A DNA stretch of 35,100 bases from Halomonas sp. (GTDB taxonomy: Bacteria > Pseudomonadota > Gammaproteobacteria > Pseudomonadales > Halomonadaceae): NCBI GenBank assembly GCA_020201095.1, contig JAIVHM010000145.1, forward strand, positions 12,988 to 48,087, in the 5' to 3' direction. Both the position numbers and the translations under genes were made by a program. Positions 1 to 8,195 of the stretch are shown one piece after another. The notes under the pieces are model-generated. The model had not been told where the DNA came from and ran no database searches. It was given only the letters and a program-made list of their open reading frames with translations. Every line of letters starts with the position of its first letter. Position 1 is the first letter of the stretch.

Positions 1-1322
1 TGGAATTCTTCCGGGGTGTAGCCTGCCGGTTCGTTAATGGCCGCGTTAAACTCCAAAAACTCGCCTGTTGAATAATCATTCATCGCCATTCCCACCGGCG
101 AAAGTTCAAACAGGCCGCGGAATTTCTCCTCCTGAGACGCCAATTTTTTTTGTGCCTGAACCTGGTCGGTGATGTCTTCATTGACCCCCACCACCCGCAG
201 AGGTTGACCTGACGCATCCTGGTTAGCCTGCGCAATCGCTCGAATATGCCGGATGGCCCCATCACTGCGAACTATCTGAAATTCTGATTCGTAACGCCCG
301 CCTTTGCGAGCCCCTTCGGCAATAGCCGCTTTGGCTGCTTCAGCCCCGTCAGGCAGTAGCGCCTTCTCCCAATCAGTCACCTTATGGCCAAAATCGTCCG
401 GCTGCACACCATAGATGGCAAACATCCCGTCATCCCAATCCAACCGTCCACTGGCCAAATCCAGATCCCAGATGCCCAGATTGGCTGCGGAGGTGGCCAG
501 TTTGAGCCGGCTGGTGAGTTGATCCTGCTTGTCTTGAGCCTCTTTTTCAGCCGTGATATCCCGACCTGTGCCGCGAAAACCGGTCAGATTACCTTCATCG
601 TCCAGAATCGGCAGGCCACTGACGCGCTGTGTGACCAGAGTCCCATCGGGCTTGAAAGAGGTATGTTCTAAACCACGCCAGGGCTCGGCATTGGCAGCCC
701 ATTGAGCCAAAAGGGCCTTAACCCGCTCAGCCTCTTCAGGGGGCATGAATTCTGACGGTGAATGTCCTAGAATTTCCTTAACCGGACGCCCGAGTAGAGG
801 CTCTACGGCAGGCGTGACGAAGGAGTAGACCCCCTCGGAGCTAATTTCCCAGATATATTCCCCTGAGGCTTCCGCCACATCACGAAAACGCTTTTCCCCA
901 TACTCAAGAGCACGCTGAGCTTCTTTCTGATCCGTGACATCCCGAAAAACGGCCATCAGGTAAGTGCCGGCGTTTATCTCCAAGAGGGTCACCGACACTC
1001 TGACATCGACCAGGCTGCCATCCTTGCGCCGATGTCGGCTATCAAAGTCCTCGCGGCCCGAAGCAATAACAGCCTCGATACGCTGCTGAATTTCTTCCGG
1101 TCCCATTTGCGCTTCAAAGTCCTGAACACGAAGCCGGGCAAACTCCTCGAGGGTGTAGCCCAACTGCTCGTAAGCAAGCCGGTTAAATTGCACGAGGTGT
1201 GCAGTACTGGGGTCGATGATCAGCGTGGCATCCGGATAGAGACCAAAAAAAGTGCGAGACTCTTCGCCGAGAAGCTGGTTCAGCCCTTGAGGATTTTTGG
1301 ACTCAGACGTTGAAGAACACAT
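1..1322 (-). CDS. Multi-PAS domain sensory protein, truncated at the window edge (C-terminal output domain not visible)
   Basis: Reverse strand is open from ATG at 1322 to base 1. Translation MCSSTSESKNPQGLNQLLGEESRTFFGLYPDATLIIDPSTAHLVQFNRLAYEQLGYTLEEFARLR... contains at least three PAS/PAC repeats (e.g. GFRGTGRDITAEKEAQ, VVGVNEDITDQVQAQ). Not in the ORF track because it runs off the window. Confidence 0.85.
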   Translation of the reverse strand, partial: MCSSTSESKNPQGLNQLLGEESRTFFGLYPDATLIIDPSTAHLVQFNRLAYEQLGYTLEEFARLRVQDFEAQMGPEEIQQRIEAVIASGREDFDSRHRRKDGSLVDVRVSVTLLEINAGTYLMAVFRDVTDQKEAQRALEYGEKRFRDVAEASGEYIWEISSEGVYSFVTPAVEPLLGRPVKEILGHSPSEFMPPEEAERVKALLAQWAANAEPWRGLEHTSFKPDGTLVTQRVSGLPILDDEGNLTGFRGTGRDITAEKEAQDKQDQLTSRLKLATSAANLGIWDLDLASGRLDWDDGMFAIYGVQPDDFGHKVTDWEKALLPDGAEAAKAAIAEGARKGGRYESEFQIVRSDGAIRHIRAIAQANQDASGQPLRVVGVNEDITDQVQAQKKLASQEEKFRGLFELSPVGMAMNDYSTGEFLEFNAAINEPAGYTPEEF

Positions 1323-1357
1323 GCGCACCCCTTGATTATAAGGTAATGGCTGAAACA

Positions 1358-1404
1358 GCCAAAAAAGATCATGAGCCTTCGGCAGGCTCATGATCTTTTT
1401 TGGC
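1358..1404 (-). terminator. Intrinsic terminator hairpin downstream of the diguanylate cyclase gene
   Basis: Perfect 21-bp inverted repeat gccaaaaaagatcatgagcct / aggctcatgatcttttttggc with a 5-nt loop; on the minus strand the stem is followed by a T6 run. Confidence 0.8.
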
Positions 1405-1656
1405 CTGCAAAGCTCGTATTGGAAGAAAAACAACATTCAATGCTTGTGCCTGATTTTCTTCTAGCAGCTTGGCAAAAACCTTTAAAACGGCCTATCTCAG
1501 TATTTTTGGCACAAAAGACAAGGGGTAATGCCCGAGTAAAACTCACCCAGAGACCGAAAAAACCTATTACTAACACTCAATGGTCCAAATTGATTCATAA
1601 CGGCAGAGCATTGAAGTAGCATTATTTTCCTCTAAGCGAGAGGTAGAAGGCAAATA

Positions 1657-2907
1657 TCAACCAACCACAACACGATTTCGCCCTGAGCGCTTTGCTTCAT
1701 AAAGCGCCCTGTCAATACGTTTGATAATGTCTACGGCGCTCTCATTGTCTATCTCAACCACACCAAAACTGGCGGTAATATGTTCGACGGAGGGAAAAGG
1801 TGTGTCGGCGATGAGCTGGCGTAACTTATCCGCAAGCTGTAACGCTTGATCCCGCGTCGTTTCGGGTATTAACACCATAAATTCCTCGCCTCCCCAACGA
1901 GCACAAAGATCTATCTCACGCAGGTTGTTGGAAAGAAGCCGGGCAAACTCTACCAGCACTTCGTCGCCGACATGGTGGCCGTAGGTATCGTTGATAAATT
2001 TGAAATGATCGATATCGAGCATAATAAGTGATAGCGGTCGCGCATAACGATCACTACGGGCTATTTCCTTGCTCAGCTGGCGATCAAAGCTCATGCGATT
2101 GGCTAAGCCCGTTTGGTCATCCGTATTGGCGATCCGCTTAAGCGCTTTTTCTCTATCAACACGCTCCGTCACATCCTTGCCCACAGACACATAGCGAATA
2201 ATCTGGCCTTGTGCATTTTTGACCGGTGTAATGGTTTGCTCAAGGTACACTGTCTGCCCATCGGCGGTCTGATCAATAAACGTATCGCTGAAAGGTTGGC
2301 CATGGATAAGGGTGTCCCACATATGGGCGTAAAACTGAGGTGTATGCTGGCCAGAACTCATGATTCGCGGAGTTTGCCCCATCACAGCCTCTCGATGGTG
2401 GCCCGTATGCTTCTCAAAGGCGGGATTTACATATTCAATACGGCCCTTAGCATCCGTCATAATCACAAGATCAGACGAGAGTTCGAGCGCGCTCGAAAGA
2501 ATCTGTATCGTTTCTTGATCATGAAAGGCGCGCGTGAGATCACGTTGAACCGAAATAAAATGGGTAATGTCGCCCATGGCGCTTCGGACCGGTGAGATAT
2601 TCCACTCGACTGGGTAAGCGCGCCCGTCTTTGCCGTAATTAGTCGTCACCGCTTCAAAATGTTCACCTGCGTCAAGTGCCTGACGTAAACGTGCCAGCAT
2701 CGCCCGATCGGTTTTCTCACCCTGTAGCAACCGGGGAGTTTTACCAATAAGCTCCTCACGAGTGTAGCCCGTCATCTGCGTCATAGCATGATTGACATAG
2801 ACAATAGTCGGTCCCGGACACTCAAGCGACGCGTTCGTAATCAATACAGCATTAAATGACTGCTCTACGGCGGTCTCAAGCAGCTGCTGATAGATGACAT
2901 CTTCCAT
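1657..2907 (-). CDS. PAS-PAS-GGDEF diguanylate cyclase
   Basis: Intact RWGGEEF active site, MLDIDHFKFINDTYGHHVGDE motif and an RxxD I-site (REID) five residues before GGEEF; two PAS domains. Start chosen at MEDVIYQQLL (residue 21 of the track ORF 1657..2967), matching the N-terminus of the paralogue at 4330. Confidence 0.9.
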   Translation of the reverse strand: MEDVIYQQLLETAVEQSFNAVLITNASLECPGPTIVYVNHAMTQMTGYTREELIGKTPRLLQGEKTDRAMLARLRQALDAGEHFEAVTTNYGKDGRAYPVEWNISPVRSAMGDITHFISVQRDLTRAFHDQETIQILSSALELSSDLVIMTDAKGRIEYVNPAFEKHTGHHREAVMGQTPRIMSSGQHTPQFYAHMWDTLIHGQPFSDTFIDQTADGQTVYLEQTITPVKNAQGQIIRYVSVGKDVTERVDREKALKRIANTDDQTGLANRMSFDRQLSKEIARSDRYARPLSLIMLDIDHFKFINDTYGHHVGDEVLVEFARLLSNNLREIDLCARWGGEEFMVLIPETTRDQALQLADKLRQLIADTPFPSVEHITASFGVVEIDNESAVDIIKRIDRALYEAKRSGRNRVVVG

Positions 2908-3040
2908 TGATACACCTTTCAATTCAGAGGGTAGCGAAAGCAGCTTCATGAATACGATATAACCCACTGCCTTAAGGACTGCTGCTATGCCTTCATCAAC
3001 ACGGCAATATCAGATTGGGCACCACTTCGTGGTCATCATG

Positions 3041-3865
3041 TCAGGTCATGTCAGAATCGCTCATTGACGTTAGGCGCTCCATAGGTAATACAGGTGCCTG
3101 ATGAACCGCTTCAAATGCGTCTTGAATATCTCTGACAATATGTTCAAAGGCAGGTCGAGCGTAGAAAAAGCCTTGCTGTAGATGAATACCTGCGTCCATC
3201 AACCAGCGCGCTTCCTGGACGGTTTCGACGCCTTCGGCAATTAGTGTCATATCAATACAACGACCCAGGTTTACCAGCGCTATTAAAAGCGATTGACGTC
3301 GACGATCCTGATCACAGTTCATGACAAGCTGCCGATCAATTTTAAGCTTGTTAGGTGATAGCGTGGTCAGCAAATCCAGATTGGCGTAGCCACTGCCAAA
3401 GTCATCCAGCGCGACGGTAAAGCCCATTTCCTTATAGGCATCGACAATATCATTGATATGCTGGCGATCACGCACCTGCTCGGTTTCTGTTATCTCAAAA
3501 ATCAGTTGATTTGTCGGCCACCCTACACGTTCAGAGACCTGCAGGGTCGCTTGAATACAGGCTTCGGGTTCGTAAACAGCATTGGGTAAGAAGTTAATGG
3601 ACAAGGGCCGATCCATCCCTAGCTGACTGGCAAGCTCAATGGCTTTGACACGGCATGCCTGATCGAAGCGGTAAAGTAATTCGTCAGTTACCTGACTAAG
3701 AATAGAAAAGGCGGATTCATCATTTATGCCCCGAACCAGTGCTTCATAGGCATAGATGTCTCGACGGGCAACGTCGACGATCGGCTGAAAAGCCATCGAA
3801 AACTCGAACGGAGTACCCCCATCACAATACGCGCACTGTCCATCAGTGCCGCCACAATTTTTCAT
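3041..3865 (-). CDS. Stand-alone EAL-domain c-di-GMP phosphodiesterase with Cys-rich N-terminus
   Basis: FQPIVD, YEALVRG, INFLPNAVYEP, FEITETE, LDDFGSGYANLDLL, KIDRQLV, LIAEGVET, QGFFYARP motifs. Confidence 0.9.
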   Translation of the reverse strand: MKNCGGTDGQCAYCDGGTPFEFSMAFQPIVDVARRDIYAYEALVRGINDESAFSILSQVTDELLYRFDQACRVKAIELASQLGMDRPLSINFLPNAVYEPEACIQATLQVSERVGWPTNQLIFEITETEQVRDRQHINDIVDAYKEMGFTVALDDFGSGYANLDLLTTLSPNKLKIDRQLVMNCDQDRRRQSLLIALVNLGRCIDMTLIAEGVETVQEARWLMDAGIHLQQGFFYARPAFEHIVRDIQDAFEAVHQAPVLPMERLTSMSDSDMT

Positions 3866-4329
3866 GATTATTCCCTATGGGATGAACTGGTGCCGTTGTC
3901 TTGATAGCGCCGATTAGTACGCCTCATACACGCTACTCAAAGGTAGGCGATGACTTTAAGGATACAACATTACTGATTATTAATGGGTGACGGTTAGAGC
4001 CGAGCTAGAAGACGCTTCCACAGCATAAGAGCTACTTTGGCTACCGAATAAATTATACAAAAATTATACATCAAGCCCTTTCCGCCATCTACTGTATAGC
4101 CAGATCACATTGGCATCCTCTGCTGTTTTACGCACAGAAAATCCAGCCGGAGGCTAGATCCAAATACACATGGCTTATAACCGACATGACGATCACAAGT
4201 GCTTACGTTATGATCAGTACCGTAATCGAATACAAAGCGCTTCACGCACCGCGTAGCGTATATATGTTAGCTAGATTTCTAGGGGCGCCCTAAATAATGC
4301 TATTCATGGCAACAACAGACGGAGTTTAG

Positions 4330-6774
4330 ATGCCGGTGCTTCAAGATACACTATTCCGTCAGGCCATTGATCAGGCATACGTATCTGTACTCATCACAAC
4401 GGCCGAGTTGGATTTACCTGGCCCCACAATTGTGTATGCCAACGCTGCGTTTTGCGCACAGGCTGGCTATACGGAAGAGGAGCTGATTGGTCAGACACCA
4501 CGGCTCCTTCAGGGACCCGAGACGGATCGTACCGTCCTGAATCGTTTGCGCACTGCCTTAGCGCAATCAGGCGCTTTTGATGGGCAGACAATTAATTATC
4601 GTAAAAATGGCTCGCCCTACCGCGTACGTTGGAGCGTCCGTCCCATACGAGATGATCAGCAACGCATCACTCATTACCTTTCACTGCAAAGCGATATCAC
4701 GGATATCAGCGTCACCCGCGATGAACTCACACGCCAAACTGAGCTACTCAAAATGGCCGAGAAAACTTTGCGATTTGGCGGTTGGCTCATCGACTTAAAA
4801 GACAATCGCATTGAATGGTCTAATATTGTCGCAGAAATTCATGGTATGCCGCATGGATTCTCGCCCACGCTCAGTCAAGCGATTGCATATTATATTCCTG
4901 AACACCGTGAGGAGATTCGTGAGCGTTTCACCGCCTGTGTAGAGCGAGGAGTATCTTACGACGAAGAATTTCAGATCATAAGAGCCGACGGAAAACGTAT
5001 TTGGGTGCGCACGCTAGGTGAGCCAATACGTGATGTAAGCGAGCGTATTGTGGGTGTCCGCGGTGCTTTTCAGGATGTGACACAACGTCGTGAACGGGAA
5101 CAAGAACTCCGCAAGCTGGCCTACATCACGGAGCAAAGCCCAGCCTCTATTTCGGTGACAGACCTTGCGGGCCACATTGAATATGTGAACCGCGCATTTG
5201 AGACAGTATCAGGCTATTCACGCGATATGCTGATCGGGAATACGCCGACAATGATTCAAAGTGGCCATACCCCAAAGGCTACTTACAGCGATCTCTGGGA
5301 AACAATTACAGCAGGGCATGTCTGGTCAGGCGATATACAAAACCGTCGTCATGACGGCACCTATTATTGGGAGCGCGAGTTGATTTCGCCGCTTACCGAT
5401 GACCTCGGAATAATGACGCATTTTGTCGCGATTAAACAGGACATCACGGCAATCAAACAAGCTCAGCAAGAGCTTAGTCGTATTGCGTTTGAAGATCCAT
5501 TGACGGAGCTCTATTCACGTGTTGGCTTTGAGCAGGCATTGCAAGCCCATTTAAGCCAAAGGGACTGGAAAGAACCGGGCGTGGTAGTGATGATCGATAT
5601 TGTCGGCCAACGTGATGTGAACGATGCATATGGCTATAAGGCAGGCGATCAGCTATTAATCGAGTTTGGGCGTCGTTTGTTAGCGTGGGCTCGCTGGCAG
5701 AATGGACTTGCCGGTCGCATTGGGGGTGACGAGTTCACGTTATTCTTACCTATTACCCGCCAAGAAACATGGGAGATGGTTTTTGAACCGTTACTTGATT
5801 CTCTGACTATGCCGATAGAGCTGGATGAAAACACGATGGAGCTCTCGGTTCGATTAGGCTACACGTCTTTTGATGCGTCTCCGCATTCAACTCAAGATCT
5901 CTTACGTGAAGCCGAGCGCGCCCTGCGAAAGCATCGTGAGGCTCCCTCCTTGCCGTGGGTAGCTTACGATCACCAATTCAAGGAAGACAGTCAGTTACGG
6001 ATTCAGTTAACCCGCGAGTTGCGCCAGGCGCTTGATGCTGACCAGTTGGAACTCCATTTTCAACCTAAAGTGGATCTCGCAACAGGGGCGGTCGTTTCTT
6101 GCGAGGCGCTGCTGCGGTGGCATCACCCAACGCGTGGTTTGGTTTCACCTGGCATATTCATCCCCATTGCCGAGCAAAGTCAGTTAATCGTTCCTATTGA
6201 GGAATGGGTCTTGCGCAATGCCTGTCAACATTTAAGAGAGTGGCGTGACGCGGGCCTTGACACTGTGCGTGTCGCGGTCAATGTATCGCTTATTCAGTTT
6301 CAGACAGGAAATTTGCCTAACCTGGTACAGAGTGTGTTGAGTAACTCTGGCATTGCGCCCGAGGAACTGGTGTTAGAGCTCACGGAAAGTGTTTTCAGCG
6401 AAGCCTCCGACACATTGTTACATCAAATGAATGCACTGCGTGAGATGGGGGTGCGTCTTTCATTAGATGACTTTGGCACCGGTTATTCGTCGCTACTCTA
6501 TCTACAGCAATATCCCGTCGATGAGATCAAGATCGATCAAGGTTTTGTATTTAACCTTCTTGAAAATGCTTTTAGTAGCCACCTCGTTGAGGCCGTTCTC
6601 ATGCTAGCTGAGTCGCTAGACGCTGAAGTCATAGCAGAAGGCATTGAGTCCGCGGCGGTAGGGGAAGCGCTATTAGCGATGGGATGTCGATTTGGACAGG
6701 GCTTCCACTATAGCCGGCCCTTGAAAGCTGATGACTTTCAGCAGATGCTTAAACGACGCGTTCCGCTTAGCTAG
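4330..6774 (+). CDS. PAS-GGDEF-EAL hybrid protein
   Basis: N-terminal LOV-like PAS (GPTIVYANAAFCAQAGYTEEELIGQTPRLLQGPETD), further PAS/PAC, RIGGDEF, then EAL motifs CEALLRW, VAVNVSLIQF, LELTES, LDDFGTGYSSLLYL, KIDQGFV, VIAEGIES, CRFGQGFHYSRPL. Confidence 0.93.
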   Translation: MPVLQDTLFRQAIDQAYVSVLITTAELDLPGPTIVYANAAFCAQAGYTEEELIGQTPRLLQGPETDRTVLNRLRTALAQSGAFDGQTINYRKNGSPYRVRWSVRPIRDDQQRITHYLSLQSDITDISVTRDELTRQTELLKMAEKTLRFGGWLIDLKDNRIEWSNIVAEIHGMPHGFSPTLSQAIAYYIPEHREEIRERFTACVERGVSYDEEFQIIRADGKRIWVRTLGEPIRDVSERIVGVRGAFQDVTQRREREQELRKLAYITEQSPASISVTDLAGHIEYVNRAFETVSGYSRDMLIGNTPTMIQSGHTPKATYSDLWETITAGHVWSGDIQNRRHDGTYYWERELISPLTDDLGIMTHFVAIKQDITAIKQAQQELSRIAFEDPLTELYSRVGFEQALQAHLSQRDWKEPGVVVMIDIVGQRDVNDAYGYKAGDQLLIEFGRRLLAWARWQNGLAGRIGGDEFTLFLPITRQETWEMVFEPLLDSLTMPIELDENTMELSVRLGYTSFDASPHSTQDLLREAERALRKHREAPSLPWVAYDHQFKEDSQLRIQLTRELRQALDADQLELHFQPKVDLATGAVVSCEALLRWHHPTRGLVSPGIFIPIAEQSQLIVPIEEWVLRNACQHLREWRDAGLDTVRVAVNVSLIQFQTGNLPNLVQSVLSNSGIAPEELVLELTESVFSEASDTLLHQMNALREMGVRLSLDDFGTGYSSLLYLQQYPVDEIKIDQGFVFNLLENAFSSHLVEAVLMLAESLDAEVIAEGIESAAVGEALLAMGCRFGQGFHYSRPLKADDFQQMLKRRVPLS

Positions 6775-7129
6775 AAAATAAGACTTCCAACCTGAACTCA
6801 AATATTAAGCGCAGCACCTTCAGTTTTCAGTGCCTCTGAATATGCCCTGAGGCGATACACTTTCTTAGCCGAACAAAGAGCTCAATAAACATCTAACTGT
6901 GTCACGGGAACGCTTTGCGCGATCCCAGACCGTGGATTAGACGCTGGCACTCGGGACTGACGAACGCAAGACAGGAATAGATGAACGGACTGTCTTAGGC
7001 GGCTCGATCACGGGCACGTGGCTACCGGAACGAGGCCAACTTCATCGCCATGACTTACCTGATAGGCCTCCCGGTAGGCCGCCTACTCGATCAGGCCAAA
7101 TCAACATGAAGTGACGAAGAACCAATTTT

Positions 7130-7297
7130 TTACTTTCCTTTCTTGAATTTTGCTTTGCAGTTACCACTCATGCACATAGTACAGTAGTGCTCCCTGTCCT
7201 CGTGTTTGTTACCCACAGCGATGGTAATGCCGCAGCCGTTGCAGATCAGAGTGCTAACGCCTTCTTCAAACTTTACAACTGCATGTTTATATTCCAT
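7130..7297 (-). CDS. Small (55 aa) Cys-rich, putative zinc-ribbon protein
   Basis: Manual translation: MEYKHAVVKFEEGVSTLICNGCGITIAVGNKHEDREHYCTMCMSGNCKAKFKKGK*. CNGC and CTMC pairs; GGAG ribosome-binding site 6-7 nt before ATG. Below the 60-aa cutoff of the ORF track. Confidence 0.7.
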   Translation of the reverse strand: MEYKHAVVKFEEGVSTLICNGCGITIAVGNKHEDREHYCTMCMSGNCKAKFKKGK

Positions 7298-7546
7298 AAA
7301 GTGCTCCGCGAAGACCCTATCCTGTAAGAACGGGGAGTAATACCTTGTCGGCGAAAGCCGACCCTTAACTAATACTCCTTTCGACGATGCTATCGGACAT
7401 CAGTTCAAATGCTGCTGACTCCCGACATTTACGCATTCATGCAAAGCTACGATGCTTGCGTCGGGCCAGATTCCTGACTGGAGTGGTCAAGCAAGGCGGT
7501 CTCAATGAACAAGTGCAACACCTAACCTATCAGGTAGGGTATTGTC

Positions 7547-8080
7547 TTGGCTCACTTTTATCGACGTCTTTCTGCTGAAGACCGAGCCTCCATCATGCTG
7601 ATGCGGGTTCACCATTCGATTCGTGCTATCGCGCGTCAATTAGGACGTGCACCCAGCAACATTTCACGAGAACTGACACGCCACACGGTCAGGCCTGATA
7701 TAGCGTATTACGCCAGTCTCGCTGGATATCGAACCCGACTGACCCGCTGTTGGCCTCGCCGTAGCCCGAAGCTGCCTCTCTATGGTGAGCTTTTCGAGCT
7801 GGTGGTCTACCTGCTGAGCAAGTACTGATCACCAGAGCAAATAGCCCGCATACTGAAGCGTAAGTTTCCTGATAACACTGACCATCACGCCTCACACGAA
7901 GCCATCTACAATGCGCTCTACCTCATTTCGCGCGGCTCGCTCAAGAAGGAGCTGATTGCCTGTTTGCACCAGGGTAAAGGTAAACGACGCCCTAGCGATA
8001 GGCGGCAACAGATTCCTGACCTGGTGAGTACCCACCTGCGGCCTCCAAAGATCGAAGACCGCCTGATGCCCGGCCACATC
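7547..8080 (+). pseudogene. IS30-family transposase remnant (internal stop, 3' truncated)
   Basis: MAHFYRRLSAEDRASIMLMRVHHSIRAIARQLGRAPSNISRELTRH (IS30 N-terminal HTH); in-frame TGA at 7826-7828, after which the same frame continues SPEQIARILKRKFPDNTDHHASHEAIYNALYLISRGSLKKELIACLHQGKGKRR...RPPKIEDRLMPGH and then loses similarity. The DDE core after MPGH is missing. Confidence 0.85.
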
Positions 8081-8137
8081 CTTTTGACCCCTTCATGCAA
8101 AAAGTGCATGGCGATGATAACACCGCGCCTCTACTGT

Positions 8138-8162
8138 CTATTTCAAGTGTACGTTCAAATAG
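8138..8162 (+). promoter_or_regulatory. Candidate operator (imperfect 25-bp palindrome) upstream of the tmpA-like gene
   Basis: CTATTTCAAGTGTACGTTCAAATAG: CTATTT-N-AA ... TT-N-AAATAG dyad, 33 bp upstream of the ATG at 8196. Confidence 0.4.
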
Positions 8163-8195
8163 AAGGTCAAATGCCACCACGTAGAGAACCTGGAT

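Noticed and set aside
2113-2595. 160-aa plus-strand ORF
   Set aside because: Antisense to the diguanylate cyclase coding region; shadow ORF.
6781-7129. Possible additional transposase remnants in the gap after the PAS-GGDEF-EAL gene
   Set aside because: Short protein-like strings and inverted segments (e.g. cctgat...atcagg) are visible but none could be matched to a family with confidence.
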